Part shown: piece by piece, positions 27,614 through 35,883 of the stretch | Layout of the letters: each line of letters begins with the position of its first letter | How positions within the stretch are numbered: the first letter of the stretch is position 1 | Origin: Polaribacter sp. BM10 | GTDB taxonomy: Bacteria > Bacteroidota > Bacteroidia > Flavobacteriales > Flavobacteriaceae | Assembly: GCF_002005425.1 (NCBI RefSeq) | Contig: NZ_CP019704.1 | Location: 2,066,001-2,130,000 of the forward strand | Length of the DNA: 64,000 nucleotides | Direction: 5' to 3' | Translations under genes and position numbers: made by a program | Notes under the pieces: model-generated | The model's input: only the letters and a program-made list of their open reading frames with translations | What the model was told of the DNA's origin: nothing | The model's database searches: none

Positions 27614-27621
27614 CAAAGATA
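27614..27621 (-). promoter_or_regulatory. Candidate -7 element of porZ-recO-receptor genes
   Basis: The minus-strand TATCTTTG exactly matches TAnnTTTG, 18 bp before the porZ ATG. It makes a TTG start at 27616 impossible, because that codon lies inside the element. Confidence 0.5.
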
Positions 27622-27682
27622 TTTATTTATTGTTACAATAACGCTAAAACACATTACATTAGTACAAAATACAGCACGTTTT

Positions 27683-28156
27683 ATGAGTATAGAAATAGAA
27701 AGAAAGTTTTTGGTAAAAAACTTAAACTTTAAAACAGAAAGTTTCGAAAAAAAATATATTAAACAAGGGTATCTAAATTCTGATAAAAACCGAGCCGTAA
27801 GAGTTAGAATTGCAGACGACAAAGCTTTTTTAACAATCAAAGGAAAATCTAACTTAGAAGGCACCACAAGATTTGAATGGGAAAAAGAAATTGATGTAAA
27901 AGAAGCCGAAAATTTATTTCTATTATGCGAACCAGGCATTATAGAAAAGCATAGATATTTGATTTCTTACAAATCTTTAACTTTTGAAGTAGATGAATTT
28001 AATGGCGACAATAAAGGTTTGATTATTGCTGAAGTAGAACTAACTTCTGAAAATCAAAAAATTGAAAAACCAAATTGGTTGGGTAAAGAAGTTACAGGAG
28101 ACGTAAAATACTATAACTCAAATATTAGCAAATTTCCTTTTAAAAATTGGATATAA
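27683..28156 (+). CDS. CYTH-domain protein (triphosphate tunnel metalloenzyme)
   Basis: A 157-residue single-domain protein. The N-terminal ExExK signature is visible as MSIEIERKFLV. Tunnel-lining basic and acidic strands follow: RVRIADDKAFLTIKG, TRFEWEKEID, RYLISYKSLTFEVDEF and AEVELTSE. The family includes inorganic triphosphatases, thiamine triphosphatases and class IV adenylate cyclases; bacterial single-domain members are most often tripolyphosphatases. The ATG at 27683 places ExExK at the normal N-terminus; upstream in-frame codons would put 48 unrelated residues in front and overlap the porZ promoter. Confidence 0.9.
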   Translation: MSIEIERKFLVKNLNFKTESFEKKYIKQGYLNSDKNRAVRVRIADDKAFLTIKGKSNLEGTTRFEWEKEIDVKEAENLFLLCEPGIIEKHRYLISYKSLTFEVDEFNGDNKGLIIAEVELTSENQKIEKPNWLGKEVTGDVKYYNSNISKFPFKNWI

Positions 28157-28161
28157 AAAAA

Positions 28162-28257
28162 CCTCGAACTTGCTGTTCGAGGAAATTTAATAAACCTACC
28201 CCCTAAATAAATTTATAAATACTCAAAAATCCATTAACAAATGTTAATTTTTTTGAG
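28162..28257. terminator. Two hairpins in the 244-bp gap after the CYTH gene
   Basis: CCTCGAAC (28162-28169) pairs with GTTCGAGG (28175-28182) around TTGCT, 6 bp after the CYTH stop; the U-tract is poor on the plus strand. A second, AT-rich hairpin pairs CTCAAAAA with TTTTTGAG and ATTAAC with GTTAAT (28223-28257) and ends in T-runs. Together they probably end CYTH transcription and perhaps trhA read-through. Nothing else is recognisable up to 28400. Confidence 0.5.
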
Positions 28258-28400
28258 AGCGACACAAAATTAAAGTTTTTTTTAACATTTAACAAAATAA
28301 TTACCTTTTTTTAAGGATTTGTCATTAAACCATAAAAAAAACAAAACTAAACAACTGTAAAGCACCCATTTATTAAGTTATCAATAAATTAAACTAATAT

Positions 28401-29042
28401 TTATAATAGATTATATATTGCTAAAAAATGACAAAAACTTCCTATTAAAACAAATAAATGGAAAATTGCATGATTATACGGCATCTTTCTAATGGAATAT
28501 AAAACTGCACCAATGCTATAAGAAATACCCCCATAAAAAAGAAAATTTAAACTAAACGAAGACAAACTATCTATTAAAGGCGAAATAAAAAAAACTACTT
28601 GCCACCCCATAAGTAAATACATTGCGGTAGATAATTTATCAAATTTACCTGTAAAAAATAATTTGAGTATGATACCAATCAACGCAAAAACCCAAACAAA
28701 TATAGCCATGTAATTACCTAATGAAGAATCTAAACCTACCAAGCAAAAAGGTGTGTAACTTCCGGCAATTAATACATAAATAGCAGCATGGTCAAATATA
28801 TTTAAACGCCTTCTTTTTTTTGGATCTTTTGCTGCATGATAAAAAGTAGATGCGGCATACAACAATATCATGCTTACACCATAAATTATAAAACTTGTAG
28901 GTTTCCAAAAACCATCATATTCAAATGCTTTTAAAATCAAAAAAGGAAAAGCAATTATACTTAATACCAAACCGAATCCGTGAGACCAAATATTTAGTTT
29001 TTCTTCGGTACTTGTATAAATAGGATTTAATTTTTCGCTCAT
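28401..29042 (-). CDS. trhA: PAQR-family membrane homeostasis protein TrhA (hemolysin III family)
   Basis: A 213-residue protein with seven predicted membrane segments. The family motifs are EEKLNIWSHGFGLVLS (the N-terminal His), ASTFYHAAKDPKKRRRLNIFDHAAIYVLIAGSYTPFCLV (Ser/His/Asp metal site) and NHAIFHLFVLIGSFCHFLAIY (the C-terminal His pair). TrhA proteins help keep membrane fluidity balanced. The gene overlaps the acyltransferase gene plsC by 4 bp (ATGA), so lipid synthesis and membrane homeostasis are co-expressed, which fits that role. Confidence 0.92.
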   Translation of the reverse strand: MSEKLNPIYTSTEEKLNIWSHGFGLVLSIIAFPFLILKAFEYDGFWKPTSFIIYGVSMILLYAASTFYHAAKDPKKRRRLNIFDHAAIYVLIAGSYTPFCLVGLDSSLGNYMAIFVWVFALIGIILKLFFTGKFDKLSTAMYLLMGWQVVFFISPLIDSLSSFSLNFLFYGGISYSIGAVLYSIRKMPYNHAIFHLFVLIGSFCHFLAIYNLL

Positions 29043-29806
29043 ATTTTTCTATTTGTATCTTTCATATATTTTTTATCAGCCTGCAAAGCTTCAAAAATAA
29101 TATCAAAGGTTTTATTTTTCAAAACCTTCATATCTTCTAACACATTTAAACCTTTTGTTTCTATAAATTTAAACTGATGAACCCTTAAAACACCAGGCCT
29201 TCCTTTAAAAATATCCCAAGAAAAAAAACGCTTACAATCGTAATATACTTGCGGTACAATTGGTATTTCAAACTCGATAGCCAAACTAAATGCACCTTTT
29301 TTAAATGGTGCTAAAACAACATCTTCTTCAGGTACTAATCCTTCAGGAAAAATAGCCATACTTACACCGTTTTGTAGTCTTTTTTTAGCCATTTCGAAAA
29401 CTCTTTTTCTACTTTCTACGCTAGATCTATCTACCATTATAACGGTTCTTTTATAGAAAAAACCAAATACTGGTATTTTAACCAATTCTTTTTTACCTAC
29501 AAAAACAATGGGCCTTTTACTTAATACTATCAATACAAAAGGATCTAATAAAGAGGCATGGTTAGGACAAAACATATAGCTTTTATCAACGTCTATTTTT
29601 TCATCCGCAGTAAAATCTATACGAAAACCCATTCCGTAAATTAAAATCTTAGAAATTAACCTAGCAAACTTCCAGAATATAGAATAATGTTCTTCTTTAA
29701 ATGTAAAAATCAATAAAAAAGGAAAGAAAATTAAAAGTGAAACAAACATTAAAATGTAGAACCACAAACGCCAAATAAATAATAACGGAATCTTAAATAA
29801 TTTCAT
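29039..29806 (-). CDS. plsC: 1-acyl-sn-glycerol-3-phosphate acyltransferase
   Basis: A 255-residue membrane-bound PlsC-type enzyme making phosphatidate from lysophosphatidate. An N-terminal hydrophobic stretch (about 5-30) precedes the catalytic CPNHASLLDPFV (NHx4D), the FVGKKELVKIPVFGFFY motif, IFPEGLVPEED (EGT-like) and IPIVPQVYYD. I start at the ATG 29806; a TTG at 29815 would lie inside the -7 promoter element. The transcript may start only a few bases before the ATG. Co-expressed with trhA through a 4-bp overlap. Confidence 0.88.
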   Translation of the reverse strand: MKLFKIPLLFIWRLWFYILMFVSLLIFFPFLLIFTFKEEHYSIFWKFARLISKILIYGMGFRIDFTADEKIDVDKSYMFCPNHASLLDPFVLIVLSKRPIVFVGKKELVKIPVFGFFYKRTVIMVDRSSVESRKRVFEMAKKRLQNGVSMAIFPEGLVPEEDVVLAPFKKGAFSLAIEFEIPIVPQVYYDCKRFFSWDIFKGRPGVLRVHQFKFIETKGLNVLEDMKVLKNKTFDIIFEALQADKKYMKDTNRKI

Positions 29807-29812
29807 ATCAAT

Positions 29813-29820
29813 CAAAAATA
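29813..29820 (-). promoter_or_regulatory. -7 element of plsC-trhA
   Basis: TATTTTTG on the minus strand is an exact TAnnTTTG. Its distance to the ATG (7 bp between element and codon) implies a leader of at most a few nucleotides. Confidence 0.5.
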
Positions 29821-29861
29821 CTAATATTCTTTTTGTTTATTGATTATCCTTACCAAAACCT

Positions 29862-29869
29862 TATTTTTG
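29862..29869 (+). promoter_or_regulatory. -7 element of trpS
   Basis: TATTTTTG on the plus strand exactly matches TAnnTTTG, 41 bp before the trpS ATG. ATTG sits at the ideal -33 position (3 of 4). Confidence 0.5.
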
Positions 29870-29910
29870 TTTTTTTAAAGAAGAATTATAAGTATTAAAA
29901 CATACAATTA

Positions 29911-30879
29911 ATGTCAAGAATTTTAACAGGTGTACAAAGTACAGGTACCCCGCACTTAGGTAATTTATTAGGAGCTATTTTACCTGCAGTAGAAATGGCT
30001 AACAACCCAGAAAACGAAGCTTATTTATTTATTGCAGATATGCATTCTTTAACGCAAATTAAAAACGGAGAAGAATTAAGAGAAAACACTTATAGTACTG
30101 CTGCTACTTGGCTTGCTTGTGGTTTAGATATTAATAAAACTGTTTTTTATAGACAAAGTGACATACCACAAACTACAGAATTAACTTGGTATTTAAGTTG
30201 TTATTTTCCTTTTCAGAGATTAACTCTAGCACATAGTTTTAAAGATAAATCTGATAGGTTAGAAGATGTTAATGCTGGTTTATTTACATACCCAATGTTA
30301 ATGGCTGCAGATATTTTATTATATGATGCAGAAGTTGTGCCTGTTGGTAAAGATCAATTACAACATTTAGAAATTACAAGAGATGTTGCTAGTAGAATGA
30401 ACAATATTATTGGAGAAACGTTTGTTTTACCGAAAGCAAAAATACAAGAGCACACAAAATTAGTACCAGGAATTGATGGTGAAAAAATGAGTAAGTCTCG
30501 AAATAATACTATCAATATCTTTTTAACTGATAAGAAATTACGCAAGCAAATTATGGGTATAAAAACCGATAGTTTAGCTTTAGAAGATCCTAAAAACCCA
30601 GATACAGATAACGTTTTTGCTTTGTACAAGTTATTAGCTTCTGATGCTCAAATTGCAGAAATGAGAGCTAATTATGAAGGTGGGAATTATGGTTACGGGC
30701 ACGCAAAACAAGCTTTATACGAACTTATTTTAGAAAAATTTGCGACAGTAAGAGAACGTTACCATCATTATATGAATAACAAAAATGAAATTGATGATGC
30801 ATTACGCATTGGAGCAGAAAAAGCAACAAAAACTGCAAATGACGTTCTTAAAAGAGTAAGACAAAAAATAGGGTACTAA
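29911..30879 (+). CDS. trpS: Tryptophan--tRNA ligase
   Basis: A 322-residue class I aminoacyl-tRNA synthetase charging tRNA-Trp. The HIGH-type motif is TGTPHLGN (11-18) and the KMSKS loop is at 192-196. GLFTYPMLMAADILLYDAEVVPVGKDQLQH carries the tryptophan/ATP pocket. Length is standard for the bacterial enzyme. It is monocistronic, between its own promoter and a strong bidirectional terminator shared with the DUF4837 gene. No leader peptide or attenuator is seen. Confidence 0.96.
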   Translation: MSRILTGVQSTGTPHLGNLLGAILPAVEMANNPENEAYLFIADMHSLTQIKNGEELRENTYSTAATWLACGLDINKTVFYRQSDIPQTTELTWYLSCYFPFQRLTLAHSFKDKSDRLEDVNAGLFTYPMLMAADILLYDAEVVPVGKDQLQHLEITRDVASRMNNIIGETFVLPKAKIQEHTKLVPGIDGEKMSKSRNNTINIFLTDKKLRKQIMGIKTDSLALEDPKNPDTDNVFALYKLLASDAQIAEMRANYEGGNYGYGHAKQALYELILEKFATVRERYHHYMNNKNEIDDALRIGAEKATKTANDVLKRVRQKIGY

Positions 30880-30905
30880 GCTACTTTACTTTTATATATA
30901 ATTAA

Positions 30906-30940
30906 AAAAATCCCTTAACAGAATTTGTTAAGGGATTTTT
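30906..30940. terminator. Bidirectional terminator between trpS and the DUF4837 gene
   Basis: A 15-bp perfect stem (AAAAATCCCTTAACA and complement) around GAATT, with A and T tracts on both sides. Confidence 0.9.
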
Positions 30941-30961
30941 TAGTCTATAAACTAAGTATCG

Positions 30962-31945
30962 TTATTTTATTTTCATTGATTTTGCAATTGCCTCTAACTC
31001 GAATATAAAAGCTCTTTTATTAACAGAAGGCGCATATGTAAATCCTTCGAAAACTACAACCCTATTATTCTTTTTATCAATTACAGAATAATTTAAAAAA
31101 GGACCAGCCATAAAATCGTTTTTTACTTCCCATTTACCTCTCGTTTCAAAAGTTTTTTTACCATCTAGAACCATTTCAGAAGTAAAAGGAGTATACGCTT
31201 CTTCTGTAATCATATGCATGGTTTCTTCATTTGTACCCGGTATGTACTTCTCTCCTATTTGGTTTCTAACGTTTACAATATTTTCTGCTACCTTATCTTC
31301 ATCTTCTAGAGGCACACTGTACACTAAAATATTATTACTTCCTGTTTTTGCAATACCACTTAATAAATGCTGTCTAAGCCATAAAAAGTCTCCTGTATCA
31401 TCTACTTTATTATAATTATCTGGTGCCGTAAAAGTAATACCCAAGTTTTTTACAGTTTCAAATTGAGATTCATCTAGTTTTTTCTTTTCAAAAATCTTTT
31501 GAGTCATTTTGATATCAGAATCTATAAAAGCATCCATAATTTCTTTCTTATGCTCATTAAAAACTTTACTTATACTTGCATCATCTGTACCATACACATA
31601 CACAATTATTTGTGGTTGTGCATATACATTTCTTTTAATATAAAATTCTTCTTTTTCACCTTCTCCAATAATCATGATGTTTCTAGAAACTTTCATCATG
31701 CTACCAAAACCATTTGGCGCAATTTGAGACACAGAAAGAATAGGTTCTGCCTGTGGCAAACCCACTAAAATTTCACCAAAAGAATTTCTTATTTCAGAGC
31801 CTAAATCTCCGTTCCAATCACTGGCTTTTGTTACAACTAAAACTTTGTTTACTTTTCCTAAAGAATCTCTAAGTACATATTTGTCTGTACCTTTACAAGA
31901 AACTAAAACTAATGCGGTTACAAATAGTATTAATACTTTTTTCAT
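30962..31945 (-). CDS. DUF4837 family lipoprotein
   Basis: A 327-residue lipoprotein (lipobox VTALVLVSCKGTDK, Cys17). The mature part begins with the family-typical LGKVNKVLVVTKASDWNGDLGSEIRNSFGEILVGLPQAEP and contains two similar halves rich in beta structure. DUF4837 is largely confined to Bacteroidetes and has no established function. It is the last gene of a long minus-strand series, 2 bp after a lytic transglycosylase gene, which hints at an envelope role (inference). Confidence 0.85.
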   Translation of the reverse strand: MKKVLILFVTALVLVSCKGTDKYVLRDSLGKVNKVLVVTKASDWNGDLGSEIRNSFGEILVGLPQAEPILSVSQIAPNGFGSMMKVSRNIMIIGEGEKEEFYIKRNVYAQPQIIVYVYGTDDASISKVFNEHKKEIMDAFIDSDIKMTQKIFEKKKLDESQFETVKNLGITFTAPDNYNKVDDTGDFLWLRQHLLSGIAKTGSNNILVYSVPLEDEDKVAENIVNVRNQIGEKYIPGTNEETMHMITEEAYTPFTSEMVLDGKKTFETRGKWEVKNDFMAGPFLNYSVIDKKNNRVVVFEGFTYAPSVNKRAFIFELEAIAKSMKIK

Positions 31946-31947
31946 AA

Positions 31948-33432
31948 TTAACTTTTATAGATTTTAAGTTTGGTTCCGGGTTTAATACTTTTTGCACTCC
32001 AAATATCATTCCATTTTTTAATTTCATCTACAGAAACATTTTTAAACTTTCTAGAAATCGTCCATAGTGAATCGCCTTTTTGCACTGTATACAAGTCGTA
32101 AGCACCTTTTTTATTACTTTTTATATTTTTTTGGGTTGATGAAACTTTTACAGAAGATTTTGGTATCGCCAATTTCTTTGGATAAATACTTAAACGTTGC
32201 CCTATTTTTAATCTGCTATTTTTTAATCTGTTCCAACTTTTAATTTCACTAATTCTAACACCAAATTTATTAGCTATTTTACCTAAAAAATCTCCACTTT
32301 TTACTTTGTAACGAATACGTTTATCCATCTCAAAATACTTAGGTAAAGGCTTTTCTCTTTTAGAAGCATCTTCTGCTGCTAAAGTGTAAATTACATTTTC
32401 ATTTTCTATAAAATTAAAGGCATTCTTTCTTGGTAAACGAATTGCATAATTTTTTCCTTCTACAAAAGGAATAATATCTAACTTATAAGCCGGATTTAAA
32501 AACTGAATTAACTCTGAACTTATACCGGTAGTTTCTGAAACATGATCGAAACTAATTGTCTTTTTTATTTGAATTGTATCGGTTTCGAAATGACGAATTT
32601 GAGGTGGTGCCGCAATTAAATTATGTTCTTTTTGATATTCGAACAAATACATTGTTGCATAAAAAGCAGGCACATAACTTGCTGTTTCTTGTGGTAAAAA
32701 CGGGCGAATATTCCAATAATTTCTATAACCACCAGAACGCTTAATAGCTTTTGCTACATTACCAGGACCAGAATTGTATGCCGCCAAAGCCAAATCCCAA
32801 TCACCAAAAATAGTATACAAATTAGATAAATATTTGCAAGCCGCAATAGTTGCTCTAACCGGATCTTGGCGCTCGTCTACATAAGAACTAACTTTTAAAT
32901 TGTATTGTACACCTGTTGTGTACATAAATTGCCATAAACCTGTTGCACCAACTCTAGATTTAGCCGTAGGATCTAAAGCAGATTCTACAATTGCCAAATA
33001 CTTCATTTCTAAAGGAACATCGAACTGGTCTAAATATCGCTCGAACATCGGAAAATAATATTCTGCTTTCGCCATTAAAGCAGGATAATATCTTTTTCTA
33101 TGTTTTAAATAAGACTTAATCACCTTTTCTAAAGCAGGATTATACGCAATATGAAATGGTGTTTTGGCATTTATTTTTTGTAATCTTTCTTTTAAAACTT
33201 CTGTAGTTAAAGCAACATTAGAAACGTCTTTATTTTCTATATCTTTTATAATATATGTTGATGTTTCGTATAACGGAGACTTGTATTTAGAATCCATTAA
33301 CAAACTGTCTATCAGAACAATATCATAATCAGAAAATAAATCTGCTTTTGTTATTTTTTTGTAAGTTGAGTCTTTTGGTGATTGTGCAAAAACACTTGTT
33401 GCTATAAAAAATACTACTAAAAAATTTCTCAT
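31948..33432 (-). CDS. Lytic transglycosylase with two LysM domains (MltD-like)
   Basis: A 494-residue secreted enzyme cleaving peptidoglycan glycan strands to anhydromuropeptides. A signal peptide (MRNFLVVFFIATSVFAQ) is followed by an SLT-type catalytic domain (about 115-260) with the catalytic Glu in LAIVESALDPTAKS, GATGLWQFMYTTG and LALAAYNSGPGNVAKAI. Two C-terminal LysM domains follow (VKSGDFLGKIANKFGV, about 374-418; VQKGDSLWTISRKFKN, about 450-493). There is no lipobox, unlike E. coli MltD. It is 7 bp after xth and 2 bp before the DUF4837 gene. Confidence 0.93.
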   Translation of the reverse strand: MRNFLVVFFIATSVFAQSPKDSTYKKITKADLFSDYDIVLIDSLLMDSKYKSPLYETSTYIIKDIENKDVSNVALTTEVLKERLQKINAKTPFHIAYNPALEKVIKSYLKHRKRYYPALMAKAEYYFPMFERYLDQFDVPLEMKYLAIVESALDPTAKSRVGATGLWQFMYTTGVQYNLKVSSYVDERQDPVRATIAACKYLSNLYTIFGDWDLALAAYNSGPGNVAKAIKRSGGYRNYWNIRPFLPQETASYVPAFYATMYLFEYQKEHNLIAAPPQIRHFETDTIQIKKTISFDHVSETTGISSELIQFLNPAYKLDIIPFVEGKNYAIRLPRKNAFNFIENENVIYTLAAEDASKREKPLPKYFEMDKRIRYKVKSGDFLGKIANKFGVRISEIKSWNRLKNSRLKIGQRLSIYPKKLAIPKSSVKVSSTQKNIKSNKKGAYDLYTVQKGDSLWTISRKFKNVSVDEIKKWNDIWSAKSIKPGTKLKIYKS

Positions 33433-33439
33433 TAAAATT

Positions 33440-34201
33440 CTATAAATCTAATTCTACTGCGATTGGGCAATGGTCGGAATGTTTGGCTTCTGATAAAATA
33501 TAAGCTCTAGAAATCTTATCTTTTAAAGGTGCTGTAACCATTGCATAGTCTAAACGCCAACCTTTATTGTTTGCTCTTGAATTTGCTCTATAACTCCACC
33601 AAGAATATTGTTGTTTCTCTGGATTTAAATAACGAAAACTATCTATAAAACCATTATCGATAAAATTACCTAACCAAGTTCTTTCTTCTGGTAAAAACCC
33701 AGAAACACCTTTCATTTTAGGATTGTGAATATCAATTTCCTCGTGACAAATATTATAATCACCACAGATAACTAGATTTGGTATTTCTTGTTTTAAATTT
33801 TGAAGATACTCATGAATTTCATCCATGTAATTAAACTTATAACTAAGTCTATCAGAATTTGTACCAGATGGCAAATACATACTCATTACAGAAACATCAT
33901 CAAAATCTACTCGAAGATTTCTTCCTTCAAAATCCATGGTTTCTATACCAGTACCATATTCTATATGATTTGGTTTTTCTTTACAAAGAATTGCTACTGA
34001 AGAATATCCTTTTTTTTGAGCTGAAAACCAATAATGGTATTTGTAACCTGCATCTTCAAAAACAGACAAATCTAATTGTTCTTTATGTGCTTTTGTTTCT
34101 TGAATACAAAGTACATCTGGTTGCGCTGCTTCTAACCATTCTATAAAACCCTTTTTTAAAGCGGCTCTAATTCCGTTTACGTTATAAGATATTATCTTCA
34201 T
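33440..34201 (-). CDS. xth: Exodeoxyribonuclease III
   Basis: A 253-residue AP endonuclease / 3'-5' exonuclease of base-excision repair. The motifs are MKIISYNVNGIRAALKKGF, CIQETKAHK (metal-binding Glu), VICGDYNICHEEIDIHNPK, WRLDYAMVT and the final SDHCPIAVEL (catalytic His). Length is usual. It sits in the middle of a set of envelope and CoA-transferase genes with a 12-bp gap upstream and 7 bp downstream, so it is probably co-transcribed with them. Confidence 0.95.
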   Translation of the reverse strand: MKIISYNVNGIRAALKKGFIEWLEAAQPDVLCIQETKAHKEQLDLSVFEDAGYKYHYWFSAQKKGYSSVAILCKEKPNHIEYGTGIETMDFEGRNLRVDFDDVSVMSMYLPSGTNSDRLSYKFNYMDEIHEYLQNLKQEIPNLVICGDYNICHEEIDIHNPKMKGVSGFLPEERTWLGNFIDNGFIDSFRYLNPEKQQYSWWSYRANSRANNKGWRLDYAMVTAPLKDKISRAYILSEAKHSDHCPIAVELDL

Positions 34202-34213
34202 TTTTATATCTTT

Positions 34214-34444
34214 CTATAGTTTTTTATTCACTACCTTTTTAGAAAACAACCACTTAATTTGCTCTTCTGGACCATGTTGCTTTTCTACAATTACAACTTT
34301 CGGAGATAATAAAAACGCTAGTAAAACAGCAATCGAAGTACTTAAAACGATGTTATCTAATTTAAAAAGCTTTTCTAAAACCAGCATAAAAACAACCATT
34401 AATAATGGATTTATCAACCAATATAATTTTTTAAATAAAATCAT
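34214..34444 (-). CDS. Small two-helix membrane protein, unknown function
   Basis: A 76-residue protein with two hydrophobic segments (about 8-23 and 31-46) and a basic, cytosolic-looking C-terminal half (KVVIVEKQHGPEEQIKWLFSKKVVNKKL). I do not recognise the family. It lies 32 bp after scoB and 12 bp before xth on the same strand, which supports a real operon gene. Nothing suggests a specific function. Confidence 0.65.
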   Translation of the reverse strand: MILFKKLYWLINPLLMVVFMLVLEKLFKLDNIVLSTSIAVLLAFLLSPKVVIVEKQHGPEEQIKWLFSKKVVNKKL

Positions 34445-34476
34445 GTTCTATTTTAGTAAAAAGGTTATTGTTCTAT

Positions 34477-35130
34477 CTAAATATTCATTTCCGGAATTTC
34501 TCCGTTTACAACCAAAGTACCTTCTGTAGCATTTTGTATTTCTTCTACAGAAACTCCTGGTGCTCTTTCTAAAAGATGAAATGCATTATCTTTTACCTCT
34601 AAAACCGCCAAATTAGTTACCACTTTAGTAACACAACCTACGCCTGTTAATGGTAAAGAACATTTTGTTAAAATTTTAGATTCACCACGTTTATTAGAAT
34701 GCATCATGGCTACAATAATGTTTTCTGCAGATGCTACTAAATCCATTGCACCACCCATTCCTTTTACCATTTTTCCTGGAATTTTCCAGTTGGCAATATC
34801 ACCGTTTTCTGCAACTTCCATAGCACCAAGAATTGTTAAATCTACATGTTTACCTCTAATCATAGAGAAACTAGTTGCAGAATCAAAAAAACTTGCTCCT
34901 GGCAATGTGGTTATTGTTTGTTTACCTGCGTTTATAATATCTGCATCTTCTTCACCTTCAAAAGGAAAAGGTCCCATACCTAAAACTCCATTTTCAGATT
35001 GAAATTCTACTTCGATATCTTCTCTAACATAATTGGCAACTAACGTTGGAATACCAATACCTAAATTAACGTAAAATCCGTCTTGAACTTCTTGTGCGAT
35101 TCTTTTCGCAATTCCGTTTTTATCTAACAT
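34477..35130 (-). CDS. scoB: 3-oxoacid CoA-transferase subunit B
   Basis: The 217-residue beta subunit of succinyl-CoA:3-ketoacid CoA-transferase, which moves CoA from succinyl-CoA to acetoacetate. The catalytic glutamate is in SENGVLGMGPFPFEG. Supporting motifs are NLGIGIPTLVANYV at the N-terminus and VKGMGGAMDLVASAENIIVAMMHSNKRGESK. It follows scoA by 2 bp. The pair lets the cell activate or release acetoacetate-type ketoacids in leucine, ketone body or butyrate metabolism. Confidence 0.95.
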   Translation of the reverse strand: MLDKNGIAKRIAQEVQDGFYVNLGIGIPTLVANYVREDIEVEFQSENGVLGMGPFPFEGEEDADIINAGKQTITTLPGASFFDSATSFSMIRGKHVDLTILGAMEVAENGDIANWKIPGKMVKGMGGAMDLVASAENIIVAMMHSNKRGESKILTKCSLPLTGVGCVTKVVTNLAVLEVKDNAFHLLERAPGVSVEEIQNATEGTLVVNGEIPEMNI

Positions 35131-35132
35131 AA

Positions 35133-35834
35133 TTAGCTTCTTTGTCTTACAGTTCGTTGTTCAATTCTTTTCTCGTAATCTTTTCCTTCAAAAATTCTTT
35201 GTACAAAAATTCCTGGAATATGAATATTGTTTGGATCTAACTCACCAACTTCTACCAACTCTTCTACTTCTGCAACAGTAATTGTAGCTGCACCACACAT
35301 ATTTGGGTTAAAGTTTCTAGAGGTTCCTTTAAACACAAGATTACCTGCTGCATCACCTTTCCAAGCTTTTACAAAAGCAAAATCTGCTTTAAAAGCGGGT
35401 TCTAGAACATACATTTTACCATCAAATTCTCTTGTTTCTTTACCTTCTGCTACTTCTGTACCGTAACCTGCTGGCGTATAAAATGCCGGAAAACCTGCTT
35501 GTGCAGCTCTACATTTTTCTGCTAAAGTTCCTTGCGGCGTTAATTCTACTTCCAATTCACCAGACAACATTTGTCTTTCGAACTCGTCGTTTTCGCCAAC
35601 GTAAGAAGAAATCATCTTTTTTATTTGTTTATTTTGAAGTAATAAACCCAAACCAAAATCATCTACACCAGCATTGTTAGAAATACATGTAACATCTCTA
35701 ACATTTAATTTTACCAATTCTGAAATTGCATTTTCTGGAATACCACACAAACCAAAACCACCTAACATAAAGGTCATTTTGTCTTTAACACCTTGTAAGG
35801 CTTCTTGTACATTTTTAACTTTTTTATTAATCAT
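35133..35834 (-). CDS. scoA: 3-oxoacid CoA-transferase subunit A
   Basis: The 233-residue alpha subunit of the succinyl-CoA:acetoacetate CoA-transferase. The oxyanion glycine loop is [15 protein letters not shown] near residue 23, with [19 protein letters not shown] and [19 protein letters not shown] further on. It ends in ERTVRQ-like basic sequence. Stoichiometric partner of scoB, 2 bp apart. The 49-bp gap after the PBP gene contains the AT-rich palindrome ATAAAATTAAATTTTAT, so a separate promoter is possible. Confidence 0.95.
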   Translation of the reverse strand: MINKKVKNVQEALQGVKDKMTFMLGGFGLCGIPENAISELVKLNVRDVTCISNNAGVDDFGLGLLLQNKQIKKMISSYVGENDEFERQMLSGELEVELTPQGTLAEKCRAAQAGFPAFYTPAGYGTEVAEGKETREFDGKMYVLEPAFKADFAFVKAWKGDAAGNLVFKGTSRNFNPNMCGAATITVAEVEELVEVGELDPNNIHIPGIFVQRIFEGKDYEKRIEQRTVRQRS

Positions 35835-35883
35835 AAAATTAAATTTTATAAGTTATTGTTTTGAATATTGATAAGAATAAAAA

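Noticed and set aside
28233..28248. ATTAAC-AAAT-GTTAAT dyad, similar in form to the GTAAC-N4-GTTAC operators.
   Set aside because: No -7 element lies 33 bp away on either strand and it is nested in a larger terminator-like hairpin after the CYTH gene.
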